A stretch of DNA of 64,000 nt from Prinsepia uniflora. Its lineage: Eukaryota > Streptophyta > Magnoliopsida > Rosales > Rosaceae. Location: NCBI GenBank assembly GCA_032719365.1, contig CM064870.1, positions 22,076,738 through 22,140,737 on the forward strand. Reading direction: 5' to 3'. The notes beneath the pieces are model-generated. The model was given only the letters and a program-made list of their open reading frames with translations, searched no databases and was not told the origin of the DNA. How positions within the stretch are numbered: the stretch's first letter is position 1; every line of letters begins with the position of its first letter. The position numbers and the translations under genes are program-made. Below are positions 22,831-35,573 of this stretch, one piece after another.

Positions 22831-24255
22831 CCCCTTTTCGCAAGGGAACTTAAAGGGCAACATCACTGATGTCTATCAACAGACATTGGAAGATCTCCGA
22901 TCGGACAATTCAAGCCTTGGTTTCTTTAGCTTCCTAAGGACATTTCGACCCTCCAACAATGAAACTTCATGCTGGGACGATGATCCTCCTCACCTTCTCA
23001 AGGGATCTCCACCTCGGTTTGTTTCTTTTTCAACACCTTATCTTCTGGCTCCTCGACTTCCTTCTTCTCGGCTACCTTCCATTTTTTCTTTAGCCTGGCC
23101 TTGGCCATCTGCCTCGTTCGTTCCTCGGCCCCATCATTCACATTGATAACCGGTACTGAGCTTTTTCTAGTTACAACATGCACCTAGCTAGCCTTCTTGG
23201 AGCTGACCGATGCAAAAGGAGTTGAGAAATGTAGCGCCAGCGAATCCCCAATGGACACATTGATGCCAATCGAGGCGGTAGCTTCCTTAGCCTTGGGGTT
23301 AGGAGCTGTCATAGCCAGTCGAGGCACAACCTTGGTCGAAGACCTACCCTTAATAGGTTGACAGTAGTCCACCTTGGACGATGTGCTAGCCTTTTGAGCC
23401 TCAGCCTTAGACACATCGGCCTGCATCATGATCTCCTGTATCTTTTCTTTCGGTCAACCGTGGCTAATACAAAGTCAGGCAAGGCTGACCGAACAACAAA
23501 GGGTTAGCTTTCTTCACAAACAAAAAAGCACAACAAAAAGATGAAAAGGAAACAATTAGGTAATAACAAGAGGCTGGCAGACTGAGACACATACATAGTT
23601 CTAGTAAAAGGCTAACCTTTAGAAGGTTTCTCGGAAAACGAAGGATATCTCTACTTCTCTCTCCTCGATCAAGCTTTTTGAAAAGCTCCAAGCAGTTAGC
23701 CTTATCTTTCTCGTTCAATAGTGGACACTTGAAACCCTCTGCAAGGAAAACACAAGTGAATCAGTAACGACATATAAAAAACAGAGACAAAAAACCTAAC
23801 CAACCTAGACATACCGAACAACAACAAAGGCCCATAACCACACTTTTGGATTTATACATCCTTGGCATCCGTTGGTTCCTTTCGATCAGCTGGGTACCGT
23901 CCCAACACCCTAACACTAGGATGAACCTATGCTTCCAAAGTTTTTGGGAGGTCAGCATTTTCGAGATGAACGCCCTTGGCCTTCCTATCCTTGGCTTCTA
24001 CATAGACCCAGTCGGTCCTATCTCTGCATAATTTGTATAAGCAATTCAAGTGGCCCAAGGTCAGCTCACCCTTCTCGACTAGCCTAAAGGCCGTATACAT
24101 CCCAGTCAGCATAATACATATGTTCGGATTGATCTGACTGAGGGTCACCCCTACATGTTCCACTATCTCCTAGAGCCATAGATGCAACGACAAGGTCACA
24201 CCGTGACTCAACACATTGGGATGGAAGGTCGTCCAAGGCTTCGGTGGATTACTCA
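22831..24255 (+). mobile_element. Second Tat-type element, right piece (truncated)
   Basis: The sequence resumes after the Tekay-type insertion. No gag, protease, RT or integrase is seen. What is left is the antisense ORF. The piece ends where an LTR-type sequence starts at about 24256. No 3' LTR was found. The gag-pol part must have been deleted, because only about 200 bp of leader separates the primer site from the antisense ORF. Confidence 0.55.
22900..24175 (-). pseudogene. Antisense ORF of the second Tat-type element, apparently with introns
   Basis: Three coding-like blocks on the minus strand. Block a (about 24175-23815) has GVTLSQINPNICIMLTGMYT and LCRDRTDWVYVEAKDRK. Block b (23738-23617) has LLNEKDKANCLELFKKLD. 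Block c (about 23463-22900) has QADVSKAEAQKASTSSK and the Lys/Glu-rich segment AEERTRQMAKARLKKKWK, with one in-frame stop at 23184. The gaps look like introns. Gap 1 (23814-23739) starts GTATGT, is T-rich and ends TTGCAG. Gap 2 starts GTTAGCC at 23616 and ends at one of several AGs before 23463. The layout matches the antisense ORF at 5634-7690, with different sequence. I assign no biochemical function. Confidence 0.6.
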
Positions 24256-24545
24256 GAGACTGGACCCAATTCGGAAAACCATGCATAACACACTAGGGTC
24301 CTGCTCCTGTTTGACAGGTAACCTAAAAATTCCAAAGATACCCTCGAAACCCTATCAGACAAAGAATACGTACAAATCATGAGCTTATGCCTCTGTCCCA
24401 AAATCATCCCTGATTCTCGGGTAACGGCCCTATAGGGTTTCAAAATCAATCAAAATGTGTGAGTGGACAAAAAATAAAGGTTTATAAAAATTTATTATTA
24501 AAAAACATACCATTTACCCTATGTTTTATAAAACTACGCATACAC
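24256..24545 (-). repeat. Tekay-type LTR fragment
   Basis: Resembles the left ends of the LTRs at 13794, 38102 and 59905: GTCCTGCTCCTGTTTGACA, TGTGTGAGTGGACAAAAAAT and a run of A/T. It is cut off at 24545 where the next element begins, and its other half is not found in the same orientation. Confidence 0.6.
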
Positions 24546-27500
24546 TGAAACGCAAAAACTAAGCATTAAAGTAAAAATAAAGTCACACTCAACACTTAAA
24601 GAAAAGTATGCAATTAAAAACCTTTTTTTGTAGATTGTAGCATTGGTAAATATGGATCGTTCTGGACCGGGGATTGAGGGTACCTAAGCATGATTTTCGT
24701 TTAATTGACTAATTGGTGGTAAATATTGATTAAAAAGTCCTAAGAAATTAAACTAAATCTAAACTAACCTAATCTATTATTTACACGTGGTTAACTCATT
24801 CTTTATGCCTTACTCATTCATGAATTATATTAACTTCAAACCTACAAAATTCTATAACCTTAGTTCAACGAGATGGTTGCATATTCGTAAGTACATGTAG
24901 GGAGAAACTCATGCCGCACTTTCAATAATAGACTAGGGAACGCCCAGCTCATCTATCAAGCATTAAGCACCTGTTTATACCATATCGACCGACCACCTAA
25001 GCACAGGGCCCACCAGGACAGGAAGGACACCGATCGATTACCCTATCGGCACCCCCACACCGTGGCCCGCCGATCGGCACTGACCTGCAGGCCTGTCGTT
25101 CGGCACCTGACAGGGTACAGATGCCAGCTGGCTGCGACAGTCACCTAACCAACTCTGCCATACCCACTCCCTGATGGAGGCAGGTTGGGACTCCAGCTGG
25201 CGCCTCCTCCGGATGTCCAGGGCTTGTCAAGCAACTCTCAGCCACAAAGCACAACCTGCTCCCGCAACAGTAGCCCACTTACTGCAGTTATGGCTCCTAT
25301 AAATACCTCGAAACCCTTCACAAAGGTAAGCCTCTCAGACCCGATCCAGAACACTATATTTACTTGTCTTTCGGCACTCGGATACTAACTTAGGCATCGG
25401 AGCCCCTTTGGCCGACACCACGCCGGTGTCAAGTCTTTGCAGGATCCCTGTGGAGCAGCAACGCCACCAGCGGGCCCAAGACACCACACGGCTGGTCCTA
25501 GATCCCCCAGCGGGTCTCATCGAGTTGGTCATTTCAGGATGAAACAATTGGCGCCGTCATCAAACAGCACCAATATACAAACATAACAAAAACTAAAATA
25601 CTAGAACAAATGGAAGATTTATACGAAATCAATATAAAGCATAAAACCACAATAAGATTAATAATAAATTCATAGAAACGATATTAGTGCCAAAAGATAA
25701 TTACGAAGTAAGATGTCGTGTTACACTTTTTTTCCCAAGAAGCCCAAAGGATGCTAAATGAATGAACTCTCTTTGGTGAGACAATAGGGAACACCCAACT
25801 ATGTCACAAATGATGGGTAGAGATGCAATATGATGTAATTAATCTTGCAAAGTAATATCGATTATATAAATTGGAAAGTTTGGTCATGTAGTGTTTCGGT
25901 ACAAAAATGAGCAACCCTTTACAAATAACCTAAACCTCTCTATTTATAGGTGAAAATTAATCCCCAAATAAATAGGAGTTTCCAATTTAATTCCAAAAGG
26001 AAAAGGTTTCCTAAATATATAAGAAAAATAATTAAAAACCTTTCCTACAAGTAAAATGGGCGAAAATAACAAAATAAAAGGAAATAGGATTGAAACCCTA
26101 ATACAAATGGAGAATATGTGTGAAAATAACTTGAATTAATCCTAAAAATAACCTAAAATTCGGAATTAAAGCCTCAGGATCAGATTCGGTGGTTAGCCAC
26201 CGGAACAGGTGGTAAAAGTTGGTGGGAAGAAGCTGGTCAACGCGGAGTCAAGTCGGGTCCTAGACGCTAGGCTGCAAAAGGGACTTTTAGTGGATAGGGC
26301 AGAATCAGAAAGAAGGAGCTCTGGACTCGCGCGGCGAACAACGCTAATTTACCTCGATTCACCCACACCGAAACAATCTTCTTCAGTTCAGAAGGCGAGC
26401 GCCTAACCTATTATTGGGCTGTCTTTATGGATTCGGTAGGTCGCTACCGAATTTCCTTGCCCTTTTCAGTAGCTTCCCTTCATTCAATCATAACTTCTTT
26501 AATATAACTCCAATTGAGGTGATTCTTTCACCTAAATTCTCGTAATTCTGAGCTTTATCCAATTCTGCACATTTCTTACAAAATATATTATTTTCTCTTA
26601 TTGTTTGGCATTTAAACATTAAATGATAAGCATAAAGGGTATAAAATGATGCTTAATTTAAGGCTTATCAAATACTCCCACACTTAGACTTTGCTAATCC
26701 CTAGAAAATATCAAAACAAACTAAGGCTTTGAAACTCATACATTTTTCTTTTTCTTTTTCTTAAAACAAAGAAACTATTAAGCGCTTAACCTTTTGTCTC
26801 AAATTGTATCAACATAAATATGACATCAAAGATTTACACTGAGAAGCTATATAGCATACGGAATTTAAAAGTCAATGCTTCATAACAAAATGCCTTGACA
26901 TGTAAGACATTGAGTCAACTTGGTGAAATTTATCTCAACATGAATAAAACATGTATGAATCAACTAACTAGGGTATGCACTCTTGATTTCCACTCAATGT
27001 GTATAGGGTTTGTGTTTGCACTCATGGTATGTGAGAAAGATGCTCACATAATAGAAAGTAAATTACTTCATAAAAATTTCAAACATTAACCAGTAATTTC
27101 AAACATAAACCATAAGATAGTGAACATACTTGCACAAATGAACCAAAACCATATGCTTACTCAAGTGATAGACTCAACTAATTAAAAGTTACTCATCTCA
27201 AGGATCATAAGGTCTTAATTTAAGGTTGTAATGGAGCTAGGTGAAGAGGCAAGGAATTTTTAGGATAATGGTGTTAAGTTTTGTTCCAGGACTCAACCAA
27301 AGGCTCAATCACAGAAGCAAAATATTTTCCAATCATCATAGGCCAAGTATCATCTTGTTGGGCCTTGATCTTCATTATCAACGTCTTTGAACTTGTAATT
27401 GGGTCAAGGGGTCGAAATTCTTCATGTAGGCCTCCAAACTTCATTTTTCCAAATCACAAGTGTAGGGGACTTATCTCAAAACTCAAATTTGTGTACCCCA

Positions 27501-27549
27501 TTGAACTTTTGTTCTTAATTGTATTTTCTTTTTCATCAATTTTTTTTTA
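24546..27549 (-). repeat. Left (3') LTR of the LARD-like element
   Basis: Starts TGAAACGCAAAAACT, matching TGATACGCAAAAATT at 29940. It is interrupted by the 595-bp element at 24972-25566. It preserves the uninterrupted sequence TTTCACCTAAATTCTCG at about 26527-26543, which is split in the other LTR. Confidence 0.8.
24972..25566 (+). mobile_element. Nested LTR with primer-site stub, TSD GCACC
   Basis: Flanked by GCACC at 24967-24971 and 25567-25571. The sister LTR has a single GCACC at 30361-30365, the empty site. It begins TGTTTATACC and contains a TATA box (CCTATAAATACC, about 25298). Its LTR-type end is GAAACA at 25546. Then come 12 bases of primer site (ATTGGCGCCGTC, 25547-25558) and a last ATCAAACA. 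So it is not a simple solo LTR. It looks like one LTR, the start of the internal region, and the last bases of the second LTR, with everything between deleted. Confidence 0.85.
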
Positions 27550-29917
27550 TGTTTTCTTTTGATAGGTAATGCAATGAATAAAAATATAGTTTGAGCAAGT
27601 CATTCTCTACACTTACATATAAGTCTTCATTCATCAGATCACTTTCTTGTATCTCATGCCATCTTTATGTTCTTCAACCAAGTCCAAGGAATAAGGGTAA
27701 ATGATGTCTTATACTAGGCTTATGTGAATAGATGTTTAGGGTGATAAAAGAAAGGCTTAATGTAGGCTCAAAGTGAGTAAACTAGGGGGATCACGCTTGT
27801 GTGATCAAACAGGGCTCGGATATTTAGATAAGTGGTGCTAACCCTATTGCCTTAATCATGTCCAAAATCAGAGAATAAGTTCTAGTACTCTAGAGTTCAT
27901 TAAAAGCTATGGAAAGCAGTTATGAGGCATATGTATATCAATTTAAACAAAGAACTCCTATGAATCACTCAACAAAGAAGTATATAAGGCTCTAAAGCTC
28001 ACATAAGGGTTCATATGATTCATACAAATCTTAACATGCTCGTTCTATACCAGTTTAACATGCATCATCTACTACAAGTCATAAACATTCAATCATAAAG
28101 CATTAACAAATGAATTCAACTTGCAGTGATCATCTTTTAGCCATGTTATCTTCATTTATCCGTCATTCTTATCACTGGCAGCTTAAAGAGCATCCTAAAA
28201 TTTCTTTAAAAACACTAATTAAACAAAAAGACTCAAGACTAAAGACTAAAATTCAGAAACTGTTTTTGGGTTTTTGTTGTTTTTTCTACTTTTTTCTTTG
28301 ATTTTTGAAATAAGACTCAATAAAGTTGTAAACCCATCCCTCACACTTAAATCTGACATTGTTCTCAATGTTTGAAAGTGAAAGCAGATAATCTACGTAA
28401 GGAGAAATGATTTACGAAAGAAAGCAATAAAGGCATAAAGTACATAAAAGTAAAAAGAGTGAAGGGTTTAAGAAAGAAAATCTCTGTTTAATGGCTCCTT
28501 CACGTCCCTTTCATTGGGTTGCCTCCCAAGAAATGCTAGAAGTTTAACGTCTTTAGCCTAGAGGAAGTGCTCCAATTAAATGCGGGACCTATGCACTCTT
28601 TCAAACTCCACATTGTGCTCACCAAATGTCTCTAGGTAAGGCTTCAATCCATCTTGAATCTGAGGGCCAAGTTCATGTGCGATCTCTTTGACATGGGCAT
28701 CCCCTAAGTCTAGTTCATGGACCTTAGATTAAGTGAATTGCATATTGCGTTGTCCTTCAAAAGAGTGAGGTGAGAATATGTACATAAAAAGAAGACGAGA
28801 AATAGAAAGGAATATACACAAAATAGAATGGTATGTACAAAGAACAGGTTATATACAAGTGAGAAGCAAAGAAATATAAACAATTAAAGAGTATGCAAGG
28901 TAGAGTCACGAAAATGGCATGCAAAGGAACAAGTTCCAAAAACATCCAAATTAATGCAACACATAGAAGTCTACATGAAGATTGGGGTGAATGCATAAGA
29001 GAGAAAGCATTAGAACCTGCATAAGACATAAGAGTTACGTGACATTGCATGAAAAGAATGGCATGCACCTTTGATCTCACTTACCTAGATTCACTTAGTC
29101 ATAGGGGACCCGGTGATGAAATCCGAGCATCATGAAACCTCAGGAAGGGTATGCAATCTACTAATGCAAAAGATAAAGTCTTAGAGTGACATGAATAACT
29201 TTCCCACTTCGCTTCTCGTAGTACTTTCACGGGCGTACAACCTGTGCATACTGATAAACATATTTTAATCCCCTCCACCATTCAACATTAATCATGGCCA
29301 GTTAGAATAGATGTAATGCGAGAAGCAAGGACTCATTTCGAGAACACCCCAAGGCTAACCTGGCCAGGGTATGTACTCCATTGGAGTCCTCTTTCTTAGT
29401 GCCCCACTTGTCACCAGTCATAACCCTCCTAGACACCATAACCAACCGATGGAAGTTTTTAAAATACAGGTTTACCAAACCCAAGTGTTTACAACCTCTG
29501 CCCCAACCTCATGTCCATAGATTCGAGTTTACAGTGTGTGGTGATAAAATTCACACATCACGAAGGGTTAAGGAGAAAGTAAACAAAAGGGGCGCTATCT
29601 TTTCCCGAAAGTAAGATTTTGAAGAAAAATGTTTTGAAAGTCATGCAACTCTAAAACATTTAATAGGAAACAATTTTTATTTTTATTTTTATTGATTTTT
29701 TTTAATTTTTTTTATTTCTTTTAATTTTAATTTCGGAATTTTTTGCTTTTTGTTTTTTGATTTTTTTAAATTATTTTTTTTTAAGAAATTTACAAAGAAA
29801 ACGTTTTTATCCACAATTATTACAATTTATAAACAAGTATGAAAATTATGTACGAATAAGATATTTACATTATGAACATATATGCATAAATGAAATCATA
29901 CAAGAGATTATTTCAAT
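27550..29917 (-). other. Interior of the LARD-like element, non-coding
   Basis: AT-rich, with no long frame and no retroelement domain in any frame. It includes text such as GGGTTGCCTCCCAAGAAATG (about 28507), a phrase I associate with interiors of plant gypsy elements, and a T-rich tract at 29680-29790. Confidence 0.6.
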
Positions 29918-29934
29918 CTCCGAAAATGGCGCCA
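29918..29934 (-). other. Primer-binding site of the LARD-like element
   Basis: Minus strand TGGCGCCATTTTCGGAG, starting five bases from the LTR end. The TGGCGCC start is typical for plant gypsy elements. Confidence 0.75.
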
Positions 29935-29939
29935 AAAAT

Positions 29940-32900
29940 TGATACGCAAAAATTAAATATTAAAGTAAACATAAATTCACACTCAACACTTAAGGAAACA
30001 TATGCAATTAAAAACACTTTTTTGTAGATTGTAGCATTGGTAAATAGGGATCGTTCTAGAACGGGGATTGAGGGTACCTAAGCATGATTGTCGTTAGATT
30101 GACTAATTGGGGGTAAAGATTGATTTTAATGTCCTAAGAAATTAAACTAAATCTAAACTAACCTAATCTATTATTTACATGTGGTCAACTCATTCTTTAT
30201 GCCTTACTCATTCATGAATTATATTAACTTCAAACCTACGAAATTCTATAATCTTAGCTCTGCGCGATGGTTGCATATTCGTAAGTACGTGCAAGGAGAG
30301 ACTCACGCCGCACTTTTAATAATAGACTAGGGAACGCCCAACTCATCTATCAAGCATTAAGCACCAATATACAAACATAACAAAAACGAAAATACTAGAA
30401 CACATGGAAGATTTATACGAAATCAATATAAAGCATAAAATCACAATAAGATTAATAATAAATTCATAGAAACGATATTCATGCCAAAAGATAACTACGA
30501 AGTAAGAGGTCGTATTACACTTTTTTTCCCAGAAAGCCCAAAGGATGCTAAGTGAATGAACTCTCTTTGGTGAGACAATAGGGAAAGCCCAACTATGCCA
30601 CATATGAAGAGTAGAAGATGAAGTATGACATAATTAATCTTGCAAAGTAATATCGATTATATAAATTGGAAAGTTTGGTCAAGTAGTGTTTCGGTACAAA
30701 AATGAGCGACCCTTTACAAATAACCTAAACCTTTCTATTTATAGGAGAAAATTAATCCCCAAATAAATAGGAGTTTACAATTTAATTCTAAAAGGAAAAG
30801 GTTTCCTAAATATATAAGAAAACTAATTAAAAACCTTTCCTACAAGTAAAAAGGAGGGTAAAAATAATACAATAAAAGGAAAATGTGATTGAATCCTAAT
30901 ACAAAATGGATAATAGGTGTGAAAAAAACTTGAATTAATCCTAAAATTAACCTAAAAGTCAGAATTAAAGCCTTAGGATCAGATTCAGTGGTCAGCCACC
31001 GAAACAGATGGCCAAAGTTGGTAGGAAGAAGCTGGTCAATGCGTAGTCAACTCGTGTCCTAGACATTGGGCTGCTGAAGGGACTTTCGGTGGATGCTGGC
31101 CGAATCAGAAAAAAGAAGCTCTGGACACGCGCGCCGAACGACGCTAATTTACCTCGGTACATACGAGCCTAAACAATCTTCTTTAGTTCAGGAGGCAAGC
31201 GTCGAACTTATGATTGGGCTGTCTTTGTGGATTCGGCAGGTTGCTACCGAATTTCCTTGCCCTTTTTGGTAGCTTCCCTTCATTCAATCATAACTTCTTC
31301 AATATAACTCTTATTGAGGTAATTCTTTCACCTAATGTCACGACCCACCCTCAATCCCCCGGGATTAAGGGATAAGTCATACTCCCATCTAACCTACGTG
31401 TGACACGAAGGCTAAACCGTCGTCGAACCTCCATGTAACACGTAAGCTGGACAAGGGATACCAGGCCAATGTACCAAAACCACCTTCCGATGTCCCAGAG
31501 TGTGCATAACTTACTGCGGATCGCGTGTGTGATGTCTCCGTCTCTCTCTCTCACAACAGTCCTCACCTCATCAAACCTGGAGGGTATCGAAAAACAAAAG
31601 ACTACGAGTGGACAAAAATAAATAATACGTTTAGAAAATAGTTTATAAGAAAATACATGTATACCCTCCACGAAAAACCAAAGCATGCATATGAAAACCA
31701 TTTCATTTCCAATATATGAAAACCATTTCCGAAAACCATAAATCAGAATCAAGTAGAGGCACTCAGCCCAAAATCCATCAGATCCAAATCATCCGGGCCA
31801 CAGCCCAAAACATCTTAAAACCACTTGAAAACCCAACTGAAAATCACAATCAATCAATCTGCTGGATCTCACATATATCAGGCCTTCCCGGGATATCAAC
31901 GAGTCTTTAAACTCAAAACACAAACAATAGGCCTCGGGGGATATCACAATAACCAAGTCTTTAAACTCAAAACGTATAACCGAGTCTTAAACTCAAAACA
32001 TATCAATCCAGGGCCCTCCCCCGTCATTAATCAACCGAGTCTTTAAATTCAAAACTAGATCCAGCCATATATCGGGTCTTTAAACCCAAAACCAAGTATC
32101 AACGTATCTTTAAACCCAAAACCAAGTGAAAGTCATATAAAATCCAAAAAGACATCGAAAATCAAATTCCAAAACCAAATCTGAAATCATCATTTGAAAT
32201 CTCAATTCCAATCCGGAAATCACATTAAAATCGAAACCGAAACCATGTTAAACCGAAAACCGAAAACCGAAATCCTTAGAAACGGGGCCTCAAGCCCGAA
32301 ATCCTTTTTCAAAGTCCATTTATAAATCCTTGAAATCAAATCATAATTCCCAAAATCAAATCATCAAAACCATGATTAAATCACAACATAAATCGTAAGC
32401 TCGTAAAACGTGCAATTACGTAACTATCTCGAAATGCGTGCAAAATGTAAATCATAGATATCACAAACATAAACAAGGAAATCACATATAGAAATCATAG
32501 AAAACATTTATGCATGCATCATGAGTTAGAAAGCAAAGTCCACTCACAGACCGTTTAAGTCGACGCCTCGATACGCGTGCACTTATGCTTTCCCGGCTAA
32601 TCCACTATCACCGGTTTTCCTAAACCTGTCCAAATCCCACAATAAGGTCACTAACTACTTCATTATGCTTCTACTAAAGCCCCGTAAGTTTTTCAAATTT
32701 TTAACTATTTTTAAACTAGCCTTTAAACCTTCGGACATCCCAAAACATATCGAGACGATGTCCGATGGACTCGAAACCAGTCCCAAAATGTTCGTTACAT
32801 CGAATACTTAAAAACACGTGTTAAACACTTTCCCAGAAAGTGGGCCACGTGCCCTCACGTGCCCCCCAAAGGGGCTGCGCATGGGAGCCACGCGCCTACT

Positions 32901-35073
32901 GTTCATCATCTTCAACCTCTCGCTCGACTAGTTCAGACCGGTTCGAATTGGCCCGGTCCAACCGAATCGGAGAGGGTGGTTCAACATTCAGCTTCGTCCA
33001 ATACTCGTCCGTTTCCACCCATTTTAAGTTCTATAGCTTCCTTACATGATTTCCTATCGATCTACATACTTAAAACATGAAGTTCTAGTCTGGAAATTAC
33101 CTTCCTAAACCGTGATCAAACCTGTCTCCTGCAACCAAGTTCTGCCAACGTTCCTGAGCATCTGGAGCCCTGTTTTTGGTCCCAATCGACTCCCTACATC
33201 CTTCAGAAGCTTCCCCAATTAACCAAATCAAGTATTAACCATTAAAACATGATCTACCATTTTCGAATTCAAAATAAGCTTTTACGGGAATTCGACCTTA
33301 CCGTCCATCTCAGGCCTCAAAACCAGGCTCAGTTGATTCACAGAGCCTCTGGAAACACATCTTATCCATTAGAAATGATTAATAACCAGGAATCACAACT
33401 TCTCATTTCGAACCAAACAGGGCATTCCACGGTTTAAAACGTTACCTTCACTGTCGTCCACCACCATGTGCATCTAAGTCCCCTTTCCAACTCTCCTTCA
33501 CACATCATAAGAAATAAATGAGGTTGAGAGGGTTTGGGTGCTCACGATCACTCAGTTCTCTGTTTTCCTCTTTGTTCCCTTCCCAACATCGTGCTAAACC
33601 ATTTAAAAAATTGTAAAAATGTGTGAGGCAGTGAACGATGTTCTACAGCCATCCAAAGAAGGGACAAGTGTCCCACATCCATTGGGCACAAATCCCAAGA
33701 ACAGCCAAGTGTCACAATTTCACTAGCACAAATCCCAATGCGACAAATGACCAAATTGCCCCTACATGGCCAATTTACCAAAATGCCACTACACTTCCGA
33801 ACGTCATAACTTTCACCTCTTATGTCGGAATCGAACGTGCCGCCTGCCTATGAACTCATGTCGTCACGAACTACGTCACAGTCATCGGCCAATATTCGTT
33901 CAACCGTCCGAACTAAAAGTCAACGTTTCGCCCATTTCCAAGGGTAAAACTGTCACTTCGCACCGTCTGTCCAAAATCACCCCATTAATCACCGATTAAT
34001 CTTAATAATCCGTCATTAATCACTAATTTAATCCCAGTTTCCGGGACGGGTCGTTACACCTAAATTCTCGTAATTCTGAGCTCTATCTAATTCTACACAT
34101 TTCTCACAAAATATATTATTTTCTCTTATTGTTTGCTATTTAAACATTAAATGGTAAGTATAAAGGGCATAAAATGATGCTTAATTCAAGGCTTATCAAA
34201 TACCCCAATACTTAGACTTTGCTAGTCCCTAACAAATACCAAAACAAACTAAGGCTTTGAAACTCATATTTTTTTCTTTTTCTTTTTCTTAAAATAAAAT
34301 AATTACTAAGCGCTTAACTATTTGTCTCAAATTGTATCAACATAAGTATGGCATCAAAGATTTACACTAAGAAGCTATATAGCATACAAAATTTAAAAGT
34401 TAATGCATCATAAAAAAAAATACCTTGACAGGTAAGACAATAAGTAAACTTGGTGAAATTTATATCAACATGAATAAAACATGTATGAATCAACTCAAAA
34501 GGGTATGCACTCATGATTTCAACTCAATGTGTATAGGGTTTTTGTTTGCACTCATGTTATGTAAGAAAGATGCTCACATAATAGAAAGTAAGTTACTTCA
34601 TAAAAATTTCAAACATAAACTAGTAATTTCAAATATAAACCATAAGATAGTGAACATACTTGCACAAATGAACCAAAACCATAAGCTTACTCAAGTGATA
34701 GACTCAACTAATCAAAATTTACTCATTTCAAGGATCATAAGGTCGTAATTTAAGGTTGTAATGGAGCTAGGTGTAGAGGCAAGGAATTTTTAGGATAATG
34801 GTGTTAAATTTTGTTCCAGGACTCAACCAAAGGCTCCATCACATAAGCTAAATATTTTCCCATCATCATAGGCCAAGTATAAACTTGTTGGACCTTGATC
34901 TTCATTAGCAACGTCTTTGAACTTGTAATTGGGAAAAGGGGCCGAAATTCTTCATGTAGGCCTCCAAACTTCATTGTTCCAAATCACAGGTGTGGGGGAC
35001 TTAGCTCAAAACTCAAATTTTTGTACCCCATAAAACTTTTGTTCTTGATTGTATTTTTTTTCATCAATTTTTT
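29940..35073 (-). repeat. Right (5') LTR of the LARD-like element
   Basis: Starts TGATACGCAAAAATT. It is interrupted by the solo LTR at 31336-34058 and keeps the empty site of the 595-bp insertion. Similarity to the left LTR stops at about 35073, inside a T run. Confidence 0.8.
31336..34058 (-). mobile_element. Solo LTR (2723 bp), TSD CCTAA
   Basis: Plus-strand ends TGTCACGACCCACC and GGGACGGGTCGTTACA. CCTAA flanks it at 31331-31335 and 34059-34063. The left LTR of the host element has a single CCTAA at 26531-26535 within otherwise identical text, proving the insertion. No primer site or coding region is inside. It carries the GAGTCTTTAAACTC repeat (31890-32110) also seen at 530-712. Confidence 0.95.
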
Positions 35074-35560
35074 GTACCTGGGTTAGAGTCGTGGGTCTAG
35101 GCGACCCGGTTTGTAAGAAACCGGCTCTGCTCGAGGTTGAAGATGGTACTGTAGCAGGCGCATAACTCCCACACGCAGCTAATTTGGGTGGCGCGTGGGG
35201 CGCCTGAGGGAGAATTTTAGTGTGATGGCAACATGGTTTTTAATGTATTTGTTGTTACGAATCCAACGGTATAATTTTTGAGGTGATTGGACATCGTCTC
35301 AGGATAGTTTTGACTGTCTGAATGTTTAGAGTCCGTTTTAGTTCATTTAAAAATCCCTGAAAATTATGGGATTCGCTTATGAGTTAATTAGGGCGGTTAG
35401 TGATCCTTCTAAATGATTTTTGACAGGAATGGACATTCCTAGATTTTATGGAAAAAAGTATAGTTCGATTCGGTCGCATAAAAGGTACGTGTGAGTAGAC
35501 TTTTGTTTTTACTAAACCTAACACATGCATTTTTATATGAAAAGGGTAAATGGTATGTTT
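35074..35560 (+). repeat. Tekay-type LTR fragment
   Basis: Matches the family of 11407-13471 in + orientation: ATTGGACATCGTCTCAGGAT, TTAGGGCGGTTAGTGATCC and GTGTGAGTAGACTTTTG. Both ends are missing. The orientation is opposite to the fragment at 24256-24545. Confidence 0.6.
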
Positions 35561-35573
35561 ATGAATAAGTTTT

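Larger units (their letters stand above)
24546..35073 (-). mobile_element. Large non-autonomous LTR element (LARD-like), both LTRs carrying nested insertions
   Basis: Two long repeats, 24546-27549 and 29940-35073, match closely over their whole length once the nested elements are removed (about 2404 and 2406 bp). Between them 27550-29939 holds no protein domain. A primer site sits just left of the right LTR, giving minus orientation. A long LTR pair with a primer site and a non-coding interior defines a LARD-type passenger that depends on proteins of an autonomous gypsy element. Flanks do not show matching target duplications (TACAC at left; the right end runs into unrelated LTR sequence), so the right end may be truncated. 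Confidence 0.75.
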
